Below the pieces are notes generated by a model. It saw only the letters and a list, made by a program, of their open reading frames with translations, was not told the origin of the DNA and searched no databases. A DNA stretch of 37,906 bases from an uncultured Clostridia bacterium (GTDB lineage: Bacteria; Bacillota; Clostridia; Oscillospirales; Acutalibacteraceae), in assembly GCA_937898195.1 (NCBI GenBank), contig CALEJD010000075.1, forward strand, positions 1 through 37,906, read 5' to 3'. Position numbers and translations under genes: made by a program. Positions 16,956-24,382 of this stretch are shown one piece after another (the first letter of the stretch is position 1; every line of letters begins with the position of its first letter).

Positions 16956-18086
16956 ATGTCTATAATTGCATATCCTCTTGAAGCGACAGAATACACCGCC
17001 GAAGATGTTCAAAGCTATTTATCCACAAGAACAAGCGGTGTTTATTCTGAAGATATAACATTTACGCCCGAAGGAATGACGGTTACTGTTTCACCTTTCC
17101 TTGCATGGTTTAACTACGCAAAATTTAAGGGTTGTTCTGTTGCGGTAACAGAGCCTGAAACTTTAAGTTTTTCACCTGCACACGCTGTTCTTGATAGAAT
17201 TGACAGAGTAGCTTTAAGGATTGATTTTTCTCTCAATAAGGCTTATTTCACTATAATTGAGGGCGTTGCGTCATCTGCACCTGTCCCTCCCGACATAAGC
17301 AAAACAGAAGCGGTAAACGATATTTCACCGTTTTATGTCACAATAAGGGCAGGGGCGACAGAAATAACATCTGCTGACATTACAAGCACAATTCTTGACG
17401 AGTCTGTTTGTGGCATTATGCGTGACGGTGTGACGGGTATTCCAACATCAGAGCTTCAGTCACAAGTCGAGGCACTTCTTGTAAGGCTTCACGATGCCAT
17501 TAGCGGAGTTGAAAGCGGCTCGGCTTTTATGATGGGCAATTTATATGACCCCGACAATAAAGCGAAGCCTGTTGCGTTTGCTGATGAAGCCTATAACATA
17601 GACGGAAGCGTTCCGACAACAAGTGAAACTGCACTTTTCTGCAAAGGATTAGCCTCGTTATTTTCGAATAATAACCTTTTCAAGTTAATTTCTCAATCAC
17701 AAGACTCAACAGATTATAGGGCGGTTGTTGTTTATAAAAAAGAATACCTTCAAGACATTTCAAAGTCACTGTTATTCCAATCTGTAGAAAACGGCGGTGC
17801 AAAGCTTTATCAAATACACGGAGAACATAACAAGCCGTCGGGAACGTTTACAGGAGATGGCAACTCAATAAGAAACGTTGCTGTTGGTGGGTCTTCAAAA
17901 ATGATAGCCTTGTTTGAAGCCGGTCAGGCATTCAGCGAAGTTTTATTTGTAACTTCGGGCGGTGCTGCAAGCAGTGCTTCAACATACAATCAAAACATAA
18001 CGTTCCAAAACGGCGTGTTAACGTTAAAAAACACACAACAGGAATGGAACGCACCAAGTCTTGTATATAATTACATATCTTTTTAA
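16956..18086 (+). CDS. Baseplate / receptor-binding tail protein
   Basis: A 376-aa protein. The N-terminal ~165 residues resemble the baseplate upper/anchor proteins seen in Clostridia phages and prophages: LSTRTSGVYSEDITFTPEGM, VLDRIDRVALRIDFSLNKAY, and the block TILDESVCGIMRDGVTGIPT. The C-terminal half is beta-rich with no recognised domain and is the likely host-binding part. The position after the tail hub supports this. It is a second candidate adhesin besides the repeat protein at 4.2 kb. Confidence 0.82.
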   Translation: MSIIAYPLEATEYTAEDVQSYLSTRTSGVYSEDITFTPEGMTVTVSPFLAWFNYAKFKGCSVAVTEPETLSFSPAHAVLDRIDRVALRIDFSLNKAYFTIIEGVASSAPVPPDISKTEAVNDISPFYVTIRAGATEITSADITSTILDESVCGIMRDGVTGIPTSELQSQVEALLVRLHDAISGVESGSAFMMGNLYDPDNKAKPVAFADEAYNIDGSVPTTSETALFCKGLASLFSNNNLFKLISQSQDSTDYRAVVVYKKEYLQDISKSLLFQSVENGGAKLYQIHGEHNKPSGTFTGDGNSIRNVAVGGSSKMIALFEAGQAFSEVLFVTSGGAASSASTYNQNITFQNGVLTLKNTQQEWNAPSLVYNYISF

Positions 18087-18098
18087 GAGGTGATTGAA

Positions 18099-18443
18099 AT
18101 GGATAACTTAAAAAAATACGAAACAAGAAGCGGTGTGCTTGGTGTAATATCCAAAGATACATTCGGTTTGTTCGGAGCAAGAGATATTCAGACAAATTCG
18201 TCTTGGTCGGTTAACCCTTACGGTGACAATTACGCAGTAATACCTTCAAACCTTATTGAAGATATTGTTGCCACTCGTGGATTTTGTGACATCGAATTAA
18301 ACGAAGACGGCACAGAGGTGATTTCTTTTACACCGAAAGAAATTCCCGAAACCGTTTCAGTCAACAGACAGCCGACAATATTAGAACGATTGGTAGCCCT
18401 TGAAACGGCAATGCTTGAACAGATAGGAGTTGTGACAGAATGA
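18099..18443 (+). CDS. Tail-end accessory protein, unknown
   Basis: A 114-aa protein (MDNLKKYETRSGVLGVISKD...). I start it at the ATG at 18099, which follows GAGGTG, rather than the GTG at 18090. The C-terminal helix (PTILERLVALETAMLEQIGV) resembles the short coiled-coil ends of small tail proteins. It is followed by a CD1375/XkdX-like micro-gene. It is probably a baseplate accessory. Confidence 0.72.
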   Translation: MDNLKKYETRSGVLGVISKDTFGLFGARDIQTNSSWSVNPYGDNYAVIPSNLIEDIVATRGFCDIELNEDGTEVISFTPKEIPETVSVNRQPTILERLVALETAMLEQIGVVTE

Positions 18444-18535
18444 TTAACTTACTTGTAATACAGATTAAACTTGGCAAAATTACACTTGAACAAGTTCCCG
18501 AAAAATACAGAGAGGCAGTCAAGGAGAGGCTATAA
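18440..18535 (+). CDS. XkdX/CD1375-like micro-protein
   Basis: A 31-aa product (INLLVIQIKLGKITLEQVPE...) coupled by ATGA to the gene before and by a shared base (TAATG) to the gene after. Very short proteins of this form (hydrophobic start, then VPEKYREAV-like helix) occur at exactly this site between tail and lysis accessory genes in Firmicutes phages. Role unknown. Confidence 0.7.
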   Translation: MINLLVIQIKLGKITLEQVPEKYREAVKERL

Positions 18536-18762
18536 TGGCAGTAACACACGAAGATATAACAGAACTTAAAAAGGTTTTTGATGACCGATATGTGCAAATA
18601 TCCGACTGCGATAATGTGCAACAGAAGTTCAATAGCAAGTTTGCCAACGATGACAAGCGTATTGATTTGCTTATAAATCAGCAAAAAATCAATAATTGGT
18701 TGACTTTAGCTATTGCAGGTGGTATTATAAGCCTTGTGATAAAAGTGTTTTTAGGAGGCTAA
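18535..18762 (+). CDS. XhlA-like haemolysin / holin accessory protein
   Basis: A 75-aa protein with a charged coiled N-terminus (THEDITELKKVFDDRYVQIS) and one C-terminal membrane helix (LTLAIAGGIISLVIKVFLGG). This is the architecture of XhlA, which cooperates with holin and endolysin. The main lysis cassette is elsewhere (5.7-6.7 kb), so lysis functions are split between two loci. Confidence 0.75.
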   Translation: MAVTHEDITELKKVFDDRYVQISDCDNVQQKFNSKFANDDKRIDLLINQQKINNWLTLAIAGGIISLVIKVFLGG

Positions 18763-18766
18763 TACT

Positions 18767-19027
18767 ATGTCAAAAACTTGTAACGGTTGCGGAAGCGACA
18801 AAACACCAGAAAACGTCCCTTATCTTGTTCACGAGGGGGACATGTCAAGGCTTGAAAGACAACTGAAAAGACTTTGGATTGTCATTCTTGTTCTTATTTT
18901 TCTTCTCGTCGGCTCAAACTGTGCGTGGATAGTGTACGAAAACAGCTTTGAAGAAGTTGTTATCACTCAAGAAAATTCGGATGGGTATAACAACTACATT
19001 GGCAACGACGGAGATATTACAAATTAA
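18767..19027 (+). CDS. Single-pass membrane protein with N-terminal CxxC
   Basis: An 86-aa protein. The N-terminus carries CNGCGSDKTPENVPYLV, a two-cysteine knuckle. A basic juxtamembrane helix (RLERQLKRLW) leads into one membrane segment (about residues 36-55, IVILVLIFLLVGSNCAWIVY). The acidic C-terminus would face outside. Strong RBS (AGGAGG). It is likely another lysis or membrane accessory; not recognised. Confidence 0.7.
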   Translation: MSKTCNGCGSDKTPENVPYLVHEGDMSRLERQLKRLWIVILVLIFLLVGSNCAWIVYENSFEEVVITQENSDGYNNYIGNDGDITN

Positions 19028-19041
19028 AAAAACAAAAACTA

Positions 19042-19070
19042 TTGCTTTATTATTCAAATTGTGATATAAT
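19042..19070 (+). promoter_or_regulatory. Promoter of the homing endonuclease gene
   Basis: TTGCTT (19042-19047), 17-bp spacer, TATAAT (19065-19070) with TG one base before (extended -10). It lies 22 bases upstream of the HNH gene's TTG start, so the endonuclease carries its own promoter. Confidence 0.75.
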
Positions 19071-19091
19071 ATAGCAAAGAGGTGATTAGTT

Positions 19092-19685
19092 TTGGAAATT
19101 TGGAAAGACATTAAAGGCTACAACGGAAAATATCAAATCAGTAATATGGGTAATGTTCGTTCTTTTTCTAAGTGGAAAAAAGGTGAACATCTTAAGGGTG
19201 GAAAATGTGGAAACCCAGGCCCATATATGTATGTTAATTTGGTTGGTTCGGGCAGAAAAGACGTAAAAACGTTTTATATTCATAGGCTTGTTGCAAAGTA
19301 TTTTGTGGACAACCCCAACGGATACAACGAAGTAAACCACATTGACGGAAACACACTGAATAATAGGTTTGATAATTTAGAGTGGTGTGTTCATTCTTAC
19401 AATATGAAACACGCGTTTGATAACAATTTAATATCCCATGATTTTGAAAAAGGTAAAAAAAATAAGAACTCTAAACCCGTTATTCAAAAAACAAAAGACG
19501 GTAAAATAATAAAAGAGTGGGAAAGTGTTAATCAAATTCAACGCGAAACTCAATATTTAGCAAGTAGCATTTTTTGTTGTTGTAATCACAGAAAACATTA
19601 TAAAACAGCTTATGGCTATGTATGGGAGTATGTAAATGGCGAAACAAACAATAGTGATAAGAAGAAAAAAGACGACCAAAAGTAA
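19092..19685 (+). CDS. HNH homing endonuclease with NUMOD4 domain
   Basis: A 197-aa free-standing homing nuclease. The NUMOD4 domain is at the start (EIWKDIKGYNGKYQISNMGN). The HNH core is HRLVAKYFVDNPNGYNEVNH with IDGNTLNNRFDNLEW, giving the His-Asn-His pattern. A NUMOD1-like DNA-binding tail follows (SVNQIQRETQYLASSIFCCC). The start is TTG, seven bases after GAGGTG. The last 50 bases overlap a 36-aa gene in another frame. Such enzymes insert into phage genomes and spread by double-strand break repair; it is not expected to serve the phage life cycle. Confidence 0.9.
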   Translation: MEIWKDIKGYNGKYQISNMGNVRSFSKWKKGEHLKGGKCGNPGPYMYVNLVGSGRKDVKTFYIHRLVAKYFVDNPNGYNEVNHIDGNTLNNRFDNLEWCVHSYNMKHAFDNNLISHDFEKGKKNKNSKPVIQKTKDGKIIKEWESVNQIQRETQYLASSIFCCCNHRKHYKTAYGYVWEYVNGETNNSDKKKKDDQK

Positions 19686-19746
19686 ATCAGGCACACAATA
19701 CAAGACTTGCCCCCATTGTAAAGGGCAGGGCAGAGTCAAGAAATGA
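19636..19746 (+). CDS. Tiny basic zinc-knuckle protein
   Basis: A 36-aa product, very Lys/Arg-rich, ending CPHCKGQGRVKK, which is a single CxxCxGxG motif like one half of a DnaJ zinc repeat. GGGAG lies seven bases before the ATG. It overlaps the end of the HNH gene by 50 bases, so the endonuclease may have inserted just upstream and borrowed this gene's 5' end for its C-terminus. Moderate support only. Confidence 0.5.
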   Translation: MAKQTIVIRRKKTTKSKSGTQYKTCPHCKGQGRVKK

Positions 19747-19755
19747 GGGTGATAT

Positions 19756-20535
19756 ATGTTTTTACCCGATGAAACACCCATTATTTTCAAAACAAAAAGA
19801 GAACTGCCGTATGTTGACATTTATTTTATTCACGATGTTCACTATGGCAGTGAACTCTTTGATAACAAAAAGTGGGAAGGTATTAAGAATAAAATCCTTC
19901 AAGACGATAAGGCATTTGTCTGCTTTGTCGGTGACCTTATGGAAAATGCCTTGCCGAACAGTAAAAGCGATATGTTCAGTCAAAAATATTCTCCTGCAGA
20001 GCAGAAAGAATGGGCGATTGAACAGTTAAAGGCTTTCAAAGACAAAACTATTGCAGTTGTGCCGGGAAATCACGAATACAACAGAACAACAAAAATGAGT
20101 GGTCTTTATCCCCTTTATGACTGTTGCTTGCTTGCAGGTATCGGTGACAAATACCGAGATACTATTGCTTTTATTGACATCGGTGTGGGTATATCCAAAA
20201 AGAACTCAAAAAAGCAAGTGCATTATTTCGGCCAAATTCAGCACAAAGCAAAGGACATCAAGGCCGTTCATTCTTCGGATTATACTGACGGAATTGATTT
20301 CTTTGCAAGTGGTCACGACCACGAAGCCAAAGACAAGCCGAGGGCAAAACTTGTCTTTGATAAGCATAACAAAGTAATATTCAAAAGAAACATTGAATGT
20401 ATCAACTGTGGCTCTTTCTGTTTCTATGGTGGCTATGGCTCAAAAGGTGCATACAGACCACAGAGCGATAAGATGTATATGCTCCGTCTGTTCAGCGGTG
20501 AACACCGAATGGAAACAACGGGATTTTATGTGTGA
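19756..20535 (+). CDS. Calcineurin-like metallophosphoesterase
   Basis: A 259-aa protein with the full set of two-metal phosphoesterase motifs: DVH (D27, H29), GDLMEN (D60), GNHE (104-107) and GHDH near the C-terminal third (FFASGHDHEA). It would hydrolyse phosphoesters of nucleic acids or small molecules; the substrate cannot be told. It stands in a short run of accessory genes after the tail module. It could act with the phage RNA ligase on RNA ends or cyclic phosphates, which is speculation. Confidence 0.85.
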   Translation: MFLPDETPIIFKTKRELPYVDIYFIHDVHYGSELFDNKKWEGIKNKILQDDKAFVCFVGDLMENALPNSKSDMFSQKYSPAEQKEWAIEQLKAFKDKTIAVVPGNHEYNRTTKMSGLYPLYDCCLLAGIGDKYRDTIAFIDIGVGISKKNSKKQVHYFGQIQHKAKDIKAVHSSDYTDGIDFFASGHDHEAKDKPRAKLVFDKHNKVIFKRNIECINCGSFCFYGGYGSKGAYRPQSDKMYMLRLFSGEHRMETTGFYV

Positions 20536-20544
20536 GGTGATTTA

Positions 20545-20844
20545 ATGGTAGTTTATGTTGCCCATTGCTATGGTGGTAAAAAGGAAAATTTTGACCGTGC
20601 AAAGAAAATCACTCACGATTTGCAGATGAAAGACCCGAAAAACTGCTATATTTGCCCTTTGTTAGCCTTTTCTCACTTGAACTATAATGAGATAGGGTAT
20701 GACGAAGAACTTGAAATATGCCTTGATTTGCTAACATTATGCGATAAGTTGATTGTTGCTTCAAAAGTCAGTGAAGGTGTTTTCCGTGAAATTGACCTTG
20801 CCAAAGAATGCAATATGGAGGTTGAATATCTTGAACTTGAATGA
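20545..20844 (+). CDS. Nucleoside deoxyribosyltransferase-like protein (DUF4406/DUF7768 type)
   Basis: A 99-aa Rossmann-like protein. It begins VVYVAHCYGGKKENFDRAKK and has EICLDLLTLCDKLIVASKVS followed by EIDLAKE, the layout of the nucleoside 2-deoxyribosyltransferase-like superfamily (ligand-binding start, central LxxxCDxL strand, S-G-E helix). Biochemical role unknown; it may bind nucleotides. It follows the phosphoesterase after GAGGTG. Confidence 0.7.
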   Translation: MVVYVAHCYGGKKENFDRAKKITHDLQMKDPKNCYICPLLAFSHLNYNEIGYDEELEICLDLLTLCDKLIVASKVSEGVFREIDLAKECNMEVEYLELE

Positions 20845-21043
20845 TAGCAACCTTTCACGAAGCCAAATTGAAAATCTTATCTATGAATGGATTTTCAACA
20901 AAAGGCACAGGGACATCTTGATTGACAGACTACTTGACGGATTAACCTATCAACAAATAGCGGAAAAGTATGATATTTCCATTCAACAGGCTCAAAATAT
21001 TATTTACAAAGCACAAGAAAAACTTTTCAAACATTTGTATTGA
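20831..21043 (+). CDS. Sigma-70 region 4-like helix-turn-helix protein
   Basis: About 70 aa. The most likely start is the TTG at 20831, nine bases after GGAGG, inside the end of the preceding gene. The core RHRDILIDRLLDGLTYQQIA, followed by EKYDISIQQAQNIIYKAQEK, is a sigma region 4 HTH. Such small proteins act as late-gene regulators in Firmicutes phages (ArpU/sigma-like). A promoter lies over its stop codon and opens the next transcription unit, which it could control. Confidence 0.75.
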   Translation: MNLNDSNLSRSQIENLIYEWIFNKRHRDILIDRLLDGLTYQQIAEKYDISIQQAQNIIYKAQEKLFKHLY

Positions 21044-21068
21044 CTTTTAGATTTTGTTGTGGTAATAT
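21040..21068 (+). promoter_or_regulatory. Promoter of the 21-24.7 kb unit or of a small RNA
   Basis: TTGACT (21040-21045), 17-bp spacer, TAATAT (21063-21068). The spacer ends GTTGTGG, the same as in the capsid promoter. Transcription would meet two intrinsic terminators at 21143 and 21211 before any gene. Confidence 0.72.
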
Positions 21069-21074
21069 ATTCAT

Positions 21075-21177
21075 ACACTCAATATCTTTTTGTTTTCCCA
21101 TATCCTTTATTTTTTTTCATTATGCACATCCTTTCGGAGCAGACCGCTTGACCGTAAAGTCAGGCGGTTTTGCTTTT
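21075..21177 (+). ncRNA. Candidate ~100-nt small RNA or attenuated leader
   Basis: The span from the expected start of the 21040 promoter to the first terminator. It has a U/C-rich, mostly unpaired 5' part and a terminator stem. It contains CATCCTTTC (21127-21135), complementary to the GAAAGGATG ribosome binding site of the endolysin gene (5663-5671). No ORF with an RBS is seen here. Existence is inferred from promoter plus terminator. Confidence 0.4.
21143..21177 (+). terminator. Intrinsic terminator
   Basis: Ten-bp stem ACCGCTTGAC / GTCAGGCGGT (one G-T pair) with loop CGTAAA, followed by TTTTGCTTTT. Confidence 0.8.
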
Positions 21178-21210
21178 GTGTAAAAATTAAATAAAAGTTA
21201 GATAAAAATT

Positions 21211-21245
21211 AGGCTTTCACTTGCTTGTGAAGGCTTTTTCTTTTT
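21211..21245 (+). terminator. Second intrinsic terminator
   Basis: Stem GGCTTTCAC / GTGAAGGCT with loop TTGCTT, followed by a run of T (TTTTTCTTTTT). It is only 34 bases after the first terminator; the two together give a strong stop before the next genes. Confidence 0.75.
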
Positions 21246-21259
21246 GTTATGCTTTGATT

Positions 21260-21442
21260 ATGGAAAATGTAAAATCTAACTCAAAAAACTATCTTGACTC
21301 TTATGACAATGAAGCTTTCGCACCGCAGGAATTTGAGGGCTATGAGGTTGAGCAAAAACCCAAAACAAGTGAAATTATAAAGAGGGTGAAATATGATGTG
21401 GCAAGAATACAACCCAAACCCAATAGGAATTCGTGTAGGTGA
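21260..21442 (+). CDS. Hypothetical 60-aa protein
   Basis: A short charged product (ENVKSNSKNYLDSYDNEAFA...) between the terminators and the papain-like gene, overlapping the latter by 50 bases. There is no convincing ribosome binding site and the upstream T-rich terminator tail is adjacent, so it may not be translated. Weakly supported. Confidence 0.35.
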   Translation: MENVKSNSKNYLDSYDNEAFAPQEFEGYEVEQKPKTSEIIKRVKYDVARIQPKPNRNSCR

Positions 21443-21773
21443 TTGTGTTGTAAGGGCAATCAGCAAGGTGCTTGACCAAGATTGGGAAACAACCTTTGTT
21501 GCTCTTTGTCTGCAAGCTCTAATGATGTGCGATATGCCATCAAGCAATGCCGTGTGGGCGACTTACCTTCGGCACAAAGGCTTCAAAAAGCGGATAATTC
21601 CCGACACTTGCCCCGAATGTTACACCGTTAAAGATTTCTGCGAGGAACACCCTCAAGGCAGATTTGTTCTCGGCACAGGCAAACACGCTGTCGCAGTTGT
21701 TGACGGAAACTGCTTCGATGCTTGGCACAGTTTGAACGAAACACCGATTTATTACTTTGAAAAGGAGTGCTAA
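21393..21773 (+). CDS. Papain-like cysteine protease-fold protein
   Basis: A 126-aa protein after AGAGGGTG. NPNPIGIRVGDCVVRAISKV places a cysteine at the start of a helix, as in papain-fold enzymes. GTGKHAVAVVDGNCFDAWHS places a histidine on a strand, followed by an Asp/Asn position. This is the Cys-His arrangement of C39/NlpC-like proteins found in phages. It may cleave a peptide or amide bond, but the substrate is unknown. It heads the terminator-bounded cassette at 21.3-24.7 kb. Confidence 0.7.
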   Translation: MMWQEYNPNPIGIRVGDCVVRAISKVLDQDWETTFVALCLQALMMCDMPSSNAVWATYLRHKGFKKRIIPDTCPECYTVKDFCEEHPQGRFVLGTGKHAVAVVDGNCFDAWHSLNETPIYYFEKEC

Positions 21774-21776
21774 ACA

Positions 21777-22253
21777 ATGGCTTACAACCCTTATTACAAT
21801 TCTAACCCTTATTTTCAGCAACAGCCTAACTTTTACGGCAACGGAGCAATGCCTGATATGTTAAATCAACAGAAAATGCAGTATCAGCAAATGCCGCAAC
21901 AGACAATGCCGACACAAGCAGACCCGATGTTGTGGGTTTTAGGACAGACGGAAGCGGAAAGTTACCCCGTTGCACCGAATAACACGGTAACTTTGTGGGA
22001 TAAAAACAATCCTACGATTTACATTAAATCTGCAAATGCTCAAGGTGTTCCGTCAATAAGAATACTTGATTTTGTTGAGCGTGTCCCCAATGGCTCAAAA
22101 ACGCCCACAGAACACACTTGTAAATGCGGCGATAACTTTGTCACAAAAGAACAGTTCAAGGCTTTAGAAGGCAAATTTGACGAAATTAAAGGTATTGTAG
22201 ACGGAATAAAAGCGAAACCCTCAAAATTAACAAAGGGAAAGGATGAAGAGTAA
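21777..22253 (+). CDS. Gln/Asn/Met-rich N-terminus protein with Cys pair, cassette member
   Basis: A 158-aa protein. The first 45 residues are low complexity and rich in N, Q, Y, P and M (AYNPYYNSNPYFQQQPNFYG). A central beta region follows (PVAPNNTVTLWDKNNPTIYI), then CKCGDNFVTKEQFKALEGKF and a Lys-rich end. I do not recognise a named family, though similar proteins occur with the glycine-rich protein downstream in Clostridia phages. It is coupled to the next gene by TAATG. Confidence 0.75.
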   Translation: MAYNPYYNSNPYFQQQPNFYGNGAMPDMLNQQKMQYQQMPQQTMPTQADPMLWVLGQTEAESYPVAPNNTVTLWDKNNPTIYIKSANAQGVPSIRILDFVERVPNGSKTPTEHTCKCGDNFVTKEQFKALEGKFDEIKGIVDGIKAKPSKLTKGKDEE

Positions 22254-22453
22254 TGGCAAATCCTCTTTTTAATCAGTTTGGCGGCAATCAGAACAACCCT
22301 ATGTCACAGTTTATGGGTGAATTTAAAAGGCTTCAGCAGACAGTTGCTAACCCCCGTAAAGCGGTTGAAGACCTTTTGCAGTCAGGGAAAATGACACAAC
22401 AGCAATTCAACCAACTTTCCCAAATGGCAAATCAGTTAACGGGAAGAAAATAA
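22253..22453 (+). CDS. Small Gln/Asn-rich protein, cassette member
   Basis: A 66-aa protein (ANPLFNQFGGNQNNPMSQFM...). It has two short helices around PRKAVEDLLQSGKMTQQQFN, which resembles the C-terminal helices of a DUF2681-like type only loosely. It is translationally coupled to the preceding gene. It is followed by a 7-bp hairpin (AATCAAG/CTTGATT, 22464-22486). Confidence 0.72.
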   Translation: MANPLFNQFGGNQNNPMSQFMGEFKRLQQTVANPRKAVEDLLQSGKMTQQQFNQLSQMANQLTGRK

Positions 22454-22523
22454 CAAAGGCTTTAATCAAGAGCGTACGGCTTGATTTAGCATATATTTTT
22501 AAAATATGAAAGGAAATAAAATT

Positions 22524-23321
22524 ATGAGTTATACTACAGAATGTATGACACCTGCCGATATTGCGGCTGTCACAAGAAACAACAATAATGACGGTTTTGG
22601 CTTTGGCGGCGACGGTGCTTGGTGGATTATCATCCTCCTCCTCTTCGGTTGGGGCGGTCGTGGTTTCGGCTTTGGCGGTGGCTACGGTGCAGGTCAGGGC
22701 GGTTGCGGTTCTCCTTGTGCTACACAGGCAGACCTTGCCGCAGGCTTCAACAATTCAGCCGTTCTCAACAACCTTGACGGAATTGAAAATGCTCTCTGTC
22801 AGGGCTTCAACGGTGTTAACACAGCACTCCTTCAGGGTTTTGCAGGTGTTGACAATGCAGTTTGCACTCTTGGCTACAATATGCAGGGCGGTTTCAACGC
22901 TCTCGGTCATCAGATTTCTGATTGTTGTTGTCAGACACAGCGTGCTATTGATAGAGTTGCTTATGAAAATCAGGCAAACACTTGTGCTCTTCAGAACACA
23001 ATCAACGGCACAACAAGAGACATCATCGAAAATGCAAATGCAAACAGCAGAGCAATTCTCGACTTCCTCACACAGGATAAGATTGCGACTCTTACCGCTG
23101 AAAATCAGAGCCTTAAGTTCCAGGCTTCACAGACAGCACAGAACGCATTCATTCAGGCAAATCAGGAAGCACAGACCGCAGAACTTATCCGCAGACTTGG
23201 TGCCGATTGTCCTCAGCCTGCTTATGTTGTTCAGCCCCCTCAGCCTGTTACATTCCCCACAAATTGTTGTGGCACAGTAAACTACGCTTCAAACGGCTGT
23301 GGCGGTTGTGGCAGTTTCTAA
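22524..23321 (+). CDS. Glycine- and cysteine-rich membrane-anchored protein
   Basis: A 265-aa protein starting at SYTTECMTPADIAAV after GAAAGGA. Residues about 28-45 form a hydrophobic stretch (GAWWIIILLLFGWGG). A Gly-rich loop with CGSPC follows, then repeats of GFNGVNTALLQGFAGVDNAV type, a CCC cluster, a long coiled helix (residues about 165-225), and a Cys/Gly-rich end CCGTVNYASNGCGGCGSF. The codons look GC-richer than neighbours, as in the capsid gene, hinting at high expression. It is probably a virion or envelope-contacting protein. Function not known. Confidence 0.8.
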   Translation: MSYTTECMTPADIAAVTRNNNNDGFGFGGDGAWWIIILLLFGWGGRGFGFGGGYGAGQGGCGSPCATQADLAAGFNNSAVLNNLDGIENALCQGFNGVNTALLQGFAGVDNAVCTLGYNMQGGFNALGHQISDCCCQTQRAIDRVAYENQANTCALQNTINGTTRDIIENANANSRAILDFLTQDKIATLTAENQSLKFQASQTAQNAFIQANQEAQTAELIRRLGADCPQPAYVVQPPQPVTFPTNCCGTVNYASNGCGGCGSF

Positions 23322-23383
23322 TCGAATAATTAACTACTTTTCGCCCCGTGCGGAATGTTCGGCTTGATTGTCGATAATGTTTA

Positions 23384-23419
23384 AGCGGTGGGGTAATAAT
23401 CTCACCGCTATTTTATTTT
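23384..23419 (+). terminator. Intrinsic terminator or stabilising hairpin
   Basis: AGCGGTG / CACCGCT stem, extended by G-T pairs to about ten, followed by ATTTTATTTT. It lies between the glycine-rich gene and the jelly-roll-like gene, so it would reduce downstream expression relative to the glycine-rich protein. Confidence 0.65.
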
Positions 23420-23438
23420 GAAAGGAAAGATTTATATT

Positions 23439-23867
23439 ATGGCAGTTGAATATTCATACCCTCTTGTACAGACCGTTGCCGATGATGAAAATGTTCTTTT
23501 TCTCAACGGTAACAGATGTTGCAAAAAGGGTCTTATTATGCACAATGACAGTTCCGGTGTTTTCCGTGTCAAAGGTGTTTCTAACTGTTGCAAAACCATT
23601 TACAAGGTGCATTTTAACGCTAATATCGCAGTAAGTGCAGGTGGTACAGTTGGTGAAATTAGTGTGGCACTTGTTCAAAATGGTGAAGTTTTACGCAACG
23701 CGGTTGGCACAGTTACGCCCACAGTCGCAGAGGCGTTTTTCAATACAGGATTCGAGACCTTTATTGAATTGCCCTGTGGTTGCTGTGACACTATATCAGT
23801 AAGAAACATTAGCGACACACCAATAGATGTTATCAATGCAAACATCGTCATTGACCGTGTTGCTTGA
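23439..23867 (+). CDS. Beta-rich (jelly-roll-like) cysteine protein, cassette member
   Basis: A 142-aa protein starting AVEYSYPLVQTVADDENVLF after GAAAGGAAAG. Alternating beta strands (YKVHFNANIAVSAGGTVGEI, SVALVQNGEVLR) and Cys pairs (CCKK, CCK, CGCC) resemble the TNF/BclA-like C-terminal folds of surface and fibre proteins. It ends IDVINANIVIDRVA. It may decorate the virion. Role inferred. Confidence 0.75.
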   Translation: MAVEYSYPLVQTVADDENVLFLNGNRCCKKGLIMHNDSSGVFRVKGVSNCCKTIYKVHFNANIAVSAGGTVGEISVALVQNGEVLRNAVGTVTPTVAEAFFNTGFETFIELPCGCCDTISVRNISDTPIDVINANIVIDRVA

Positions 23868-23884
23868 GAAAGGAGCAAAACAAA

Positions 23885-24382
23885 ATGCATAAAATCAAAG
23901 AAAAACTTATGGATGAACTCTATGAGGTAGAGGATAAAATGAAAAAGGCGGCAGGCGGAAAGGTTTCTGCAGGTGACCTTGAATATATCCACAAACTCAC
24001 AGACACCATAAAAAACATCGACAAGATTGAAATGCTTGAAGGTGACGAAGGCTATTCCGAGGACGGTCACTATATGGGTGAAGGTCGCATTTACGGCACT
24101 TCTTACGATGACGAAATGTCTTATGCAAGAGGCAGAGGCAGAAACGCAAAGCGTGACAGTATGGGAAGATATTCCCGTGATATGATGCATCACGATGATA
24201 TGTCTTATGAGCGTGGAGCTTCTTATGCTCGTGGCGGTAGAGGTGGTCGCAGAGGCGGTTACTCTCGTGCTGATGCAAAGGAAGAAATGATTGAAAAGCT
24301 TGAAGATATGATGCACGAAGCCGAAACACCGAAAGAGCGTGAAGCAATCAAGCGTTGCATTATGCAGATTGAGAATGACTGA
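23885..24382 (+). CDS. Arg/Gly/Met-rich helical protein, cassette member
   Basis: A 165-aa protein with an N-terminal helix (HKIKEKLMDELYEVEDKMKK). The middle is low complexity and rich in R, G, Y, S, M and D (SYARGRGRNAKRDSMGRYSR), and the end is a helix (EEMIEKLEDMMHEAETPKER). RGG-like middles often bind nucleic acid or phase separate; here that is only suggestive. It starts at the ATG at 23885 after AAAGGAG and overlaps the next gene (TGATG). Confidence 0.75.
   Translation: MHKIKEKLMDELYEVEDKMKKAAGGKVSAGDLEYIHKLTDTIKNIDKIEMLEGDEGYSEDGHYMGEGRIYGTSYDDEMSYARGRGRNAKRDSMGRYSRDMMHHDDMSYERGASYARGGRGGRRGGYSRADAKEEMIEKLEDMMHEAETPKEREAIKRCIMQIEND

Noticed and set aside
22561..23280. Long open frame (239 codons) in another + frame over the glycine-rich gene
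   Set aside because: It arises from the biased, repetitive codons of the real gene; its product is low complexity and lacks an RBS.
23675..24316. Long minus-strand open frame (213 codons)
   Set aside because: It lies opposite well-supported + strand genes with RBSs, and its Thr/Ser/His-rich product looks like antisense of the RGG-like and jelly-roll genes. No minus-strand gene elsewhere is convincing.
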